Origin: Candidatus Colimorpha onthohippi
Lineage (GTDB): Bacteria > Bacteroidota > Bacteroidia > Bacteroidales > P3
Length of the DNA stretch: 13,582 bases
NCBI GenBank assembly: GCA_018064565.1
Contig: JAGHVA010000101.1
Location: 1 to 13,582, forward strand
Reading direction: 5' to 3'
The notes under the pieces were generated by a model that saw nothing but the letters and a program-made list of their open reading frames with translations, was not told the DNA's origin and ran no database searches. Positions 1-6,684 of the stretch are shown piece by piece. Positions within the stretch are counted from its first letter, which is position 1. Each line of letters opens with the position of its first letter. The position numbers and the translations under genes were made by a program.

Positions 1-1
1 G

Positions 2-409
2 TTGTTCGACGAGATGACTTCGCTTATGGCAGGGCGCGCTGCCGAGGAGATAGTGTATGGCCGTATCAGTACGGGTGCGCTCAACGACATAGAGCGTGCC
101 ACCAAGATGGCATCCTCGATGGTAACCTATTATGGTATGAGTCCTAAGGTGGGTAATATCAGTTTTTATGATTCTACAGGTCAGATAGACATGGCTTTTA
201 CCAAGCCGTTTAGCGAGAAAACTGGCGAGCTGATTGATTCGGAAGTCCGCCGTATGGTGGAGGAAGCCTACCAGGCAGCCCGCAAGATTCTGCTTGAACA
301 TCGCGAGCAGTTGGATGAATTGGCAAAGCAGTTGTACGACAAAGAGGTGCTGTTCCGTGAAGATCTTGAACGAATCTATGGGCCGAGAAATGTTGAAGCA
401 AATGAATAA
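2..409 (+). CDS. ftsH: ATP-dependent zinc metalloprotease FtsH, C-terminal part (5' end outside window)
   Basis: This is the C-terminal end of the membrane-anchored AAA+ protease FtsH, which degrades misfolded and short-lived membrane and cytosolic proteins. Only the last 135 residues are present. The frame is open at the window edge and the first codon (TTG) is an internal Leu, not a start. The visible part belongs to the M41 peptidase domain: GRAAEEI at residues 11-17, then STGALNDIERAT, whose Asp29 (window numbering) aligns with the third zinc ligand of FtsH. The HEXXH motif and the AAA module lie upstream, outside the window. The tail after residue 75 is the usual helical end, followed by a short polar C-terminus ending NVEANE. 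The stop overlaps the start of cdsA, which suggests translational coupling. Family assignment is very sure from the motifs. Confidence 0.96.
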   Translation: MFDEMTSLMAGRAAEEIVYGRISTGALNDIERATKMASSMVTYYGMSPKVGNISFYDSTGQIDMAFTKPFSEKTGELIDSEVRRMVEEAYQAARKILLEHREQLDELAKQLYDKEVLFREDLERIYGPRNVEANE

Positions 410-1274
410 TTTTTGGATTAGAACAGTTTCGTCTGTTGTTTATGTAGCACTGTTTGTGTTCTGCATCTATGCTGGTGATATCTTGAAAAGTGATATTGTT
501 GGCATATTGGTATTTGGGTTGTTTGCGCTTTTTGTTACCGAAGGTTGTACTTGTGAGTATTACAATTTGGTGGAACACAAGGCGGTGCGCCCTATTCGCT
601 GGTTAGGATATCTCTATTCGGGTTTGGTGTGCTTATTCATTTGGTTGGTGTTTGCGTGCACAGATGGTTGCATTGATGGTGAGGTTCCAACCATTGTTTT
701 GGAGGTGGTAGGCTTTGTCTTGTTGTTGAGTGTTGTTGTTGCCATTATGGTGCAGTTGTTTCGCTCTAACGACAACCCCTTTACCGATGTGGCGCATACG
801 CTGTTTCCAATGTTGTATGTATCGGTGCCGTTGGGTTTGATGTCGTTTCTTAACGGTGGTTCTCATTACATGATGTTGCTTTTGATTTTAGTGTGGGTCA
901 ACGATGCGTGTGCCTATATGGGTGGTTCGTTGATTGGCAAGCACAAGCTGTGGCAGCGTCATTCGCCTGGCAAGACATGGGAGGGCTGTATTTGTGGTAT
1001 GGTGTTCACATTTGTGGCGGCTGTAGTAGCAACACCGCTTATTGTGGGTGATGGTTTTGGAGGAGAGTATCTCTGGTTGAAGGAGTTGGCGTTGGCATTG
1101 ATTGTGTCGGTGGTGGGCACTCTGGGCGATTTGGCAGAGTCTATGTTAAAGCGGTCGGTGGGCGTAAAAGACAGCGGCAATATCATGCCTGGGCACGGAG
1201 GTTTTTTGGATAGGTTTGACAGCCTGTTGGCGATTATCCCGTTTGCATTTGTTTTTTTGATTTTGATTAGTTAG
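402..1274 (+). CDS. cdsA: Phosphatidate cytidylyltransferase (CDP-diglyceride synthase)
   Basis: CdsA is an inner-membrane enzyme that converts phosphatidic acid and CTP to CDP-diacylglycerol, the branch point of phospholipid synthesis. The 290-aa product is strongly hydrophobic with about seven or eight membrane segments. It carries the family signature near the C-terminus, residues 247-273: SMLKR, then KDSG, then MPGHGGFLDRFD. Earlier motifs are ND..AY..G around residues 167-175, GKHKL, and a TWEG block, all typical of CdsA. I chose the ATG at 402 because MNNFWIRT leads directly into the first membrane helix as in Bacteroidota homologues. The in-frame ATG at 390 would add four residues, and the frame stays open back to 234 inside ftsH. 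The gene overlaps the ftsH stop by 8 nt and lies 17 nt before psd, so the three are probably cotranscribed. Confidence 0.95.
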   Translation: MNNFWIRTVSSVVYVALFVFCIYAGDILKSDIVGILVFGLFALFVTEGCTCEYYNLVEHKAVRPIRWLGYLYSGLVCLFIWLVFACTDGCIDGEVPTIVLEVVGFVLLLSVVVAIMVQLFRSNDNPFTDVAHTLFPMLYVSVPLGLMSFLNGGSHYMMLLLILVWVNDACAYMGGSLIGKHKLWQRHSPGKTWEGCICGMVFTFVAAVVATPLIVGDGFGGEYLWLKELALALIVSVVGTLGDLAESMLKRSVGVKDSGNIMPGHGGFLDRFDSLLAIIPFAFVFLILIS

Positions 1275-1291
1275 TTTTTATTTTTTTAGCC

Positions 1292-1951
1292 ATGTATTTT
1301 CATAGAGAAGGTCGTAAGTTGATATGCGGTTTGTTTGCCGCCATTATGTTGATTTTTGCTGCCATGGTGTTTTTTGTTCATCAATGGACGGTATTTCATG
1401 GCATTTTTATAGGCATTTTGTTTGTTTTTTGGATTTTGGTGTCGTTGTTTTTTCGTATCCCCAACCGCGTCTTCACCCACGACCCCAATCAGTTGATTGC
1501 TCCTGCCGATGGCACTATCGTTACGATAGAGGAGATGTATGAGAAGGAGTATATCAAAGAAGATTGTATTCAGATAAGCATCTTCATGAACGGAACGGAT
1601 GTGCATGTCAACCGCTATCCTTGTGATGGTGTGGTGGAGTATTCCAAGTTTCATAGAGGCAATTATTTTGTGGCGTCATACCCTAAGTCGAGCGATTTGA
1701 ACGAGCGCACGTCGGTAGGTGTCAGGTTGACAAGTGGTCATAAAATCATGATTCGTCAGGTGGCTGGAACCATGGCGCGTCGTATTGTCTGTTATGCTCA
1801 TGAAGGTGATGAGGTGAAACAGAATCAGGAGATGGGGTTTATCAAATTCGGATCGAGGATTGATTTGTTTATCCCTAAGAGTTTTGCCATCAACGTAGAT
1901 TTGCAAGACGTGGTTCGCAATGGTATCACTCCGCTTGTGAGAATACAGTAG
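1292..1951 (+). CDS. psd: Phosphatidylserine decarboxylase, short Bacteroidota type
   Basis: Psd decarboxylates phosphatidylserine to phosphatidylethanolamine at the inner membrane. The 219-aa protein is the short form of the family. Two N-terminal hydrophobic segments (about residues 10-29 and 35-54) are followed by APADG at 70-74 and a DVHVNR block near 103-108. The self-cleavage motif is FGSR, with Gly187-Ser188. By family knowledge, cleavage before Ser188 gives a beta chain (1-187) and an alpha chain of about 32 residues whose Ser188 becomes the pyruvoyl group. FGSR replaces the LGST of the E. coli-type enzyme, as in other short Psd proteins. It follows cdsA by 17 nt, so CDP-diacylglycerol synthesis and a later step of the same pathway sit together. 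Phosphatidylserine synthase, the step between them, is not in the window. Confidence 0.93.
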   Translation: MYFHREGRKLICGLFAAIMLIFAAMVFFVHQWTVFHGIFIGILFVFWILVSLFFRIPNRVFTHDPNQLIAPADGTIVTIEEMYEKEYIKEDCIQISIFMNGTDVHVNRYPCDGVVEYSKFHRGNYFVASYPKSSDLNERTSVGVRLTSGHKIMIRQVAGTMARRIVCYAHEGDEVKQNQEMGFIKFGSRIDLFIPKSFAINVDLQDVVRNGITPLVRIQ

Positions 1952-1985
1952 TCTATGTCTTGTTTGGTCGTTAAGTAGTCCAGCC

Positions 1986-2645
1986 ATGGATATTCTATAT
2001 GAGGATAATCATCTGATAGCGGTCAATAAGCGTGCAGGCGAAATTGTGCATGGCGACAAGACGGGCGACTTGTGTATGGCGGACGCCATCAAGTTGTTTC
2101 TCAAAGAGCGCGACCATAAGCCTGGGAATGTATTTTGTGGAGTGATTCATAGGTTAGACCGGCCTGTGAGTGGGGTGGTGCTTTTTGCTAAGACCAGCAA
2201 GGCTTTGGCGCGGATGAATGCTATGGTGCAACAGCGCGAGTTTCATAAGACTTATTGGGCTATTGTGCACCAGGCTCCCAACCCGTTGTCGGGCAGTTGC
2301 GACAACTGGCTTGTGCGTAATGAACGGTTGAACAAGAGTTTTGTGTGTGATGAGCATACACAGGGGGCTAAGCGGGCATTGTTGGATTATCGAGTGGTTG
2401 CCACATCAAAGGGCGGTTATCATCTTGTAGAGGTGCAGCTGCATACAGGCAGGCACCATCAGATTCGTTGTCAGCTGGCTCATCTGGGCTGTCCGATAAA
2501 AGGCGATTTGAAATATGGGGCACCGAGATCCAATGCAGATGGTAGCATCTCGCTGAACGCCCATTCGATTGAGTTTTTTCATCCTATATCGCATCAAACG
2601 GTACTCATTACGGCACCATGGTCTGAAATAGAACGTTTTCGATAA
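1986..2645 (+). CDS. RluA-family RNA pseudouridine synthase without S4 domain
   Basis: This enzyme isomerises specific uridines to pseudouridine in rRNA or tRNA in the cytoplasm. The 219-aa sequence has the RluA motif II HRLDRPVSG at residues 55-63, with Asp58 as catalytic nucleophile, and the second conserved block HTGRHHQIR at 153-161 followed by LAHLGCPIKGDLKYG. Pro-Val replaces the more usual Asp-Thr in HRLDRDTSG. There is no N-terminal S4 RNA-binding domain: the protein starts directly with the DILYEDNHLIAVNK strand. This resembles small RluA/TruC-type enzymes rather than RluC/RluD. The exact RNA target cannot be told from sequence. It begins 34 nt after psd and is probably the last gene of the ftsH-cdsA-psd run. 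Its last codons lie in the first copy of a 14-bp direct repeat (2624-2637). Confidence 0.9.
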   Translation: MDILYEDNHLIAVNKRAGEIVHGDKTGDLCMADAIKLFLKERDHKPGNVFCGVIHRLDRPVSGVVLFAKTSKALARMNAMVQQREFHKTYWAIVHQAPNPLSGSCDNWLVRNERLNKSFVCDEHTQGAKRALLDYRVVATSKGGYHLVEVQLHTGRHHQIRCQLAHLGCPIKGDLKYGAPRSNADGSISLNAHSIEFFHPISHQTVLITAPWSEIERFR

Positions 2646-2708
2646 CCGAGAGCAGACAAGCTTGCTTGTATGCCGAGGCGAGAAAACGGAGCTATGAAAT
2701 AGAACGTT
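2624..2708. repeat. Exact 14-bp direct repeat bounding a 57-bp hairpin-containing spacer
   Basis: TGAAATAGAACGTT occurs at 2624-2637 and again at 2695-2708, 71 bp apart and identical. The left copy lies in the last codons of the pseudouridine synthase gene. The right copy directly abuts the ATG of the C25 peptidase gene. Between them lies a 57-bp segment (2638-2694) containing the pseudouridine synthase stop codon and a small self-complementary core, ACAAG-CTTG-CTTGT at 2656-2669, flanked on both sides by CCGAG (2646-2650 and 2673-2677). A 14-mer repeated by chance so close is very unlikely. The arrangement resembles a duplicated target around a miniature inserted element, but that is inference. 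Confidence 0.7.
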
Positions 2709-5700
2709 ATGATTTCTGTCTGTAAATTGATAATACATCGTTGTTTTGTGGTAGTGCTTTGGGTAGTGCTACCATTTGTTGCAATAGCGCAAGGGGTTAC
2801 GGTGCAATCCTCGTCGTGGGGTGCTGCCGAGGTCTCGCTGGCATTTGCTAAGCCGGTAGTGGCAACGTCTGCCTCTGGCGATTTGCTGTTCAACACGCTT
2901 GCTGTAGAAGGCTGTGTAACCGCTGGCCAAGAGGGTACTCCCTCGCTGCCAGTATTTACGCGTATGCTTGAGGTACCTATATGTGGCAGTTTGTCGGTTG
3001 AGGTGATAGATGCTCAGTATCATACCTATGCAGCGTCCGACTTGGGGGTGCGTCATCTTTTGATGCCCAAGCAGCCTCATCGCAGCAAAGCCGACACATC
3101 GGAAGCTGTGTTTTGCTTTGACAAGCAGGCTTATGCCACTGATACGATGTGGGGCAAGCAGGCTCCTACGGTTCGTGTTGTCGGCATCAGCCGATACCAG
3201 CGTCTGGCAAAGCTGTCGGTATGCCCGGTGCGTTACAATCCTGTGTCGCAGATGGTCGAGGTGTGTTCTTCTATGACGTTACGGATTGTGTATCATGATG
3301 TAGATACAATTGCCACACAGCAGTTGCGTCGCAATTATATATCCGCCCATTTCGTGCCAGAGTCCAATCTCCTGACTATGTTGCCTTACGATGGTCATGC
3401 GGCAAAATCTGCCGAAAGCAGGGCTCCCGACAAGATGCTGATAGTGGCAGACAGCACGTTTCGTGGTCAGTTGGACGATTTTATCCATTGGAAGTGGCAG
3501 CAGGGGATTCTTGCCGAGGTGGTGTATAACAACGATCCCGAGGTGGGGCGTTCGTCGTCGTCGATAGCAGCGTATATCCGACATCAGTATGCCGTGGCAA
3601 CCCCACAAACGCCAGCACCTACCTATTTGCTTATTGTAGGTGATGTGGCTCAGATTCCATCGTTTGCCAGTCGCGCTACCAATGGTCTTGACAGGTCTCA
3701 CCCTACTGATCTGTATTATGCCACCTGGACAGATGGCGACTATCTGCCCGATTGCTATTACGGACGTATATCGGCTGCTACAGCCGCAGAGTTGCAGACG
3801 CAACTCCGCAAGATAATGCAGTATGAGCAGTATCGGCTTGCCGACCCTTCCTATTTAGGCACGGCGGTGCTTGTGTCGGGCAAAGATGCAGGCTATCCTG
3901 CCGATTATGCGTATAACTTCTCCGACCCGGCAATGGATTATCTCGCCATCCGATATTTTACACCTGCCTGTGGCTATCCTACCCGCTATTATTTTAAGAA
4001 CGACATGGCAAGAATCCCTCATGGAGTTGCTGTGTCGGGCGACAGTAAGCAGTCTGCATCGGCAAGCCAGTTGTTGCGTATCTATAACTCGGGTGCTGGC
4101 TGGATCAATTATTCTGGACACGGATTGGTCGATTATTGGCAGTGGCCTTCGTTTACAGCAGCTCAGGCAAGCGTGTTGGATAACGCAGGTAAGCCTTCGG
4201 TGGTGGTAGGATCTTGTTGCTATTCGGGCAATTATGGCAAGCATTGTTTGGGCGAGATTCTGATGCGCCGAGGCGATATGGCGGGAGCCGTGGCGTATAT
4301 TGGCTCAAGCAATGCCACTTATTGGCAAGACGACTTTTATTGGAGTGTGGGTTTTCGCAGCTTGTCGGATATCAGACCTACGATGCACCTTGTAACTGAC
4401 AGTTACGATGCAGACCATCTGGGCGCTTACGATGCTCTTTTCCACATAGCGAACGAGCCTTTTGCCGCTTGGCGTACCCCGTTGGGAGCCATGGTGAATG
4501 CTGGTAATATGCAGGCAGAACTCGATCCCGACGAGGGATACGCACATTATTATTGGGAGGTATATAATCTCTTGGGCGACCCCTCTATGCAGCCATGGCT
4601 TGGCATCGCATTGCCACCCACGCTTTCGGTGGCGGCTCCAGTATCTCGTAGTTCGGGGCAGGTGGTTGTAACTACCGAGCCCTATGCGTATGTAGCACTG
4701 CTGGATGCTGTGTCGCAGACTATAGTATGCGCCGCAACTGCCAATGCCGAAGGCGATGCGGTGCTGCTGTTCGACCCAGCCAGCGTTGACAATTCGTTGG
4801 TTGTTACCACATCAGCTCAAGGCTTTATCCCTATGTCGCAGCAAATCCGTTTTGCCGACGACTCGGTGTCGAGGTTGGTAGTGTCGCATTTTGTGGCTGA
4901 TGGTGCTGTAGCGGGCGATACGGTATCGTTCTCGTTCAGCATCACTAACGGCACCACCGACACACTGCATAATGTCAATTACCTATTGCGGGGCGACCCT
5001 ACGCTTATAATGCCGTTGCAGCAGGCTTACTATATCCAGACCATCTGCCCAGGGCAGACCGTTGTCTGCCACAACGTCTGTCGTAGTATCCTCTCTCCAG
5101 CCATCGCCGATTTGGATAGGGTGAATGTAACCATGCAGTTTTTGACCGAGCAGTATAGTTTTGATTGCGCTACCAGTTTTATAGTCAAAGCACCGAAACT
5201 TAAGGTGTCGAGGTTCCAGACCGAGGGGAGCCTGCTTCCAGGGAGTACCAATACACTTGCCGTCCGTGTCATAAATTCAGGTCATGGCATGGCTCGCCAT
5301 GTAGTGTGCGGACTTTCGCAAATGTATCAGTTGGTGTCTATCGTTACCGACTCGGTTGTCATCGATTCGTTGCAGATGGGTGATACCGTTGTGCTGAAGT
5401 TTAATTTTGTCATCCCAGAGGATGCCTCGCTTCCAGCAGCTATACCGCTTACGCTTGCTTATGGGTTTCGCAACTACTGTGTTACGAACGATATAGAGAT
5501 ACCTTTGTTCTCCGAGGATTTTGAGACTGCCGATTGGAGTCGTTTGCCATGGCAGCACGATACACCTCAAACGCCATGGGAGTTGATCTCTTCTAAGTCG
5601 GAGTGGGGTACCTACTCGGCGGCTTCTTGCAAAGACATGGATCATCGGGGAGCGTCAAGGTTGTCGTTGACTATCAATTTGACTAAACCAGATAGTGTTA

Positions 5701-6548
5701 GTTTTAGTTATCTGGTGTCGTCTGAGTCGTCGTACGATTTTCTTTCGTTTTTGATTGATGGAGTTGAGGTGTGGTCTGTGTCGGGAACCGACGTTACTAC
5801 ATGGCGCCGCATAGCATTTGAGATAGCGAGTGGTATGCATACAATTACGTTTGCTTATACCAAGGATTATGCAGGTTCGGTGGGTGACGACCGAGCCTAT
5901 ATCGATGCAATTCAGTTGCCTGCTACCAATACCATCGAGTATCGTTATTTGTCGGATACGGTATGCAGTGGCGATTCGTACTTGTTTATGGGCGACACGC
6001 TTTGTAACTCGTGTGCGGCCGACACATTGGTTCGATATGCTGTTGAGGATACGTTGGTGCTGTTTAGACTGAGTGTGTTGCCTCCACCAACTGTCCATAT
6101 CCACTCGTCGGATACAGAGGCATTGCGGAAGCAGACTATCTTTCTTGTGGCTGACGGAGCGCAGTCGTACCAGTGGTCCACTGGTGATAGTGTGGCAAGT
6201 ATTCGCATTGTTTTGATGTCTGACACTTTGATTGGTGTGGCAGGTCTGCGCGCAGGGTGTGTAGGCTATGACTCTGTTTTTATACGCATAAGGCCGTTGG
6301 GAGTCGAAAATTGTGCCGAAGGTTCAGCACTTTCGGTATTTCCCAATCCTGCACGGTCTCAGGTAGAAGTGGCTGCTCCAGGCTTGCAATGGGTCGAGCT
6401 GTATGGCGCCACGGGGCAGTTGGTGCTGTCGCAAAAGGCAAATGGCTCGTCGGCAAGGCTGTCGGTAACTACGTTGCCAGCAGGGATTTATATGCTGAAA
6501 TTGGTGTCTCAGGGTCGAGTGTATGTCCGTCGGCTTGTGGTAGAATAG
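2709..6548 (+). CDS. Secreted C25-family (gingipain-like) cysteine peptidase with T9SS type A sorting domain
   Basis: This is a large secreted cysteine protease of the gingipain family, predicted to cross the outer membrane by the type IX system and be anchored to the surface or released. The 1279-aa product begins with a signal peptide (cleavage likely after AIA, residue 27). An N-terminal prodomain spans about 28-235. The C25 catalytic domain spans about 241-630, with catalytic His471 in NYSGHG and the nucleophile in GSCCYSGNYG. By alignment to the gingipain C-x-x-G-x-F pattern, Cys504 is the likely nucleophile, next to Cys503. GAVAYIGSSNATYW at 526-539 is also family-typical. After it come an Ig-like domain (635-715), two CARDB-like repeats (about 722-825 and 830-930), a jelly-roll or MAM-like domain (935-1070), a DTVCSGDSYLF segment and a YQWSTGD domain (1080-1197), and the T9SS tail (1205-1279, VFPNP to VRRLVVE). 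Substrate specificity cannot be read. No promoter box is seen just upstream. Confidence 0.93.
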   Translation: MISVCKLIIHRCFVVVLWVVLPFVAIAQGVTVQSSSWGAAEVSLAFAKPVVATSASGDLLFNTLAVEGCVTAGQEGTPSLPVFTRMLEVPICGSLSVEVIDAQYHTYAASDLGVRHLLMPKQPHRSKADTSEAVFCFDKQAYATDTMWGKQAPTVRVVGISRYQRLAKLSVCPVRYNPVSQMVEVCSSMTLRIVYHDVDTIATQQLRRNYISAHFVPESNLLTMLPYDGHAAKSAESRAPDKMLIVADSTFRGQLDDFIHWKWQQGILAEVVYNNDPEVGRSSSSIAAYIRHQYAVATPQTPAPTYLLIVGDVAQIPSFASRATNGLDRSHPTDLYYATWTDGDYLPDCYYGRISAATAAELQTQLRKIMQYEQYRLADPSYLGTAVLVSGKDAGYPADYAYNFSDPAMDYLAIRYFTPACGYPTRYYFKNDMARIPHGVAVSGDSKQSASASQLLRIYNSGAGWINYSGHGLVDYWQWPSFTAAQASVLDNAGKPSVVVGSCCYSGNYGKHCLGEILMRRGDMAGAVAYIGSSNATYWQDDFYWSVGFRSLSDIRPTMHLVTDSYDADHLGAYDALFHIANEPFAAWRTPLGAMVNAGNMQAELDPDEGYAHYYWEVYNLLGDPSMQPWLGIALPPTLSVAAPVSRSSGQVVVTTEPYAYVALLDAVSQTIVCAATANAEGDAVLLFDPASVDNSLVVTTSAQGFIPMSQQIRFADDSVSRLVVSHFVADGAVAGDTVSFSFSITNGTTDTLHNVNYLLRGDPTLIMPLQQAYYIQTICPGQTVVCHNVCRSILSPAIADLDRVNVTMQFLTEQYSFDCATSFIVKAPKLKVSRFQTEGSLLPGSTNTLAVRVINSGHGMARHVVCGLSQMYQLVSIVTDSVVIDSLQMGDTVVLKFNFVIPEDASLPAAIPLTLAYGFRNYCVTNDIEIPLFSEDFETADWSRLPWQHDTPQTPWELISSKSEWGTYSAASCKDMDHRGASRLSLTINLTKPDSVSFSYLVSSESSYDFLSFLIDGVEVWSVSGTDVTTWRRIAFEIASGMHTITFAYTKDYAGSVGDDRAYIDAIQLPATNTIEYRYLSDTVCSGDSYLFMGDTLCNSCAADTLVRYAVEDTLVLFRLSVLPPPTVHIHSSDTEALRKQTIFLVADGAQSYQWSTGDSVASIRIVLMSDTLIGVAGLRAGCVGYDSVFIRIRPLGVENCAEGSALSVFPNPARSQVEVAAPGLQWVELYGATGQLVLSQKANGSSARLSVTTLPAGIYMLKLVSQGRVYVRRLVVE

Positions 6549-6587
6549 TGCATTATCTATCTGCAAAGTAGGGCGTGTTGTATTTTT

Positions 6588-6620
6588 TTTGCTTCTCTAA
6601 CTTACTTTTTTGTATATTTG
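6588..6620 (+). promoter_or_regulatory. Bacteroidota-type promoter of the decarboxylase gene
   Basis: TTTG at 6588-6591 is followed by a 21-nt spacer and TATATTTG at 6613-6620, an exact match to the primary-sigma consensus of Bacteroidota (TTTG-N19/21-TAnnTTTG). The predicted transcript starts near 6625-6627, leaving a leader of about 60 nt before the ATG at 6685. A 6-bp hairpin with a 9-nt loop (CAATCC 6626-6631, GGATTG 6641-6646) sits right at the predicted 5' end. Confidence 0.85.
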
Positions 6621-6684
6621 CAGCCCAATCCGTCTCAGTTGGATTGTGTGTAGATGTTCTGTTTAATGAAGTTAGATTGTAAAA

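Noticed and set aside
234..401. Longer in-frame start for cdsA inside the ftsH 3' end
   Set aside because: The added residues are the out-of-frame reading of conserved ftsH sequence, while the reading from 402 starts directly with a CdsA-like membrane helix.
3279..3803. 174-codon open frame on the minus strand within the C25 gene
   Set aside because: It overlaps the conserved prodomain and catalytic domain, and its translation is rich in Arg, His and Cys as expected of antisense of a coding strand.
5655..6104. 149-codon open frame on the minus strand within the C25 gene
   Set aside because: The composition is that of a shadow frame. It lies entirely in a well-supported coding region and shows no motif or plausible start signal.
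6549..6595. Terminator after the C25 gene (T run at 6583-6590)
   Set aside because: There is a T run but only a 5-bp possible stem (GCAAA/TTTGC) with a long loop. The TTTG at its end is better used as the -33 element of the next promoter.
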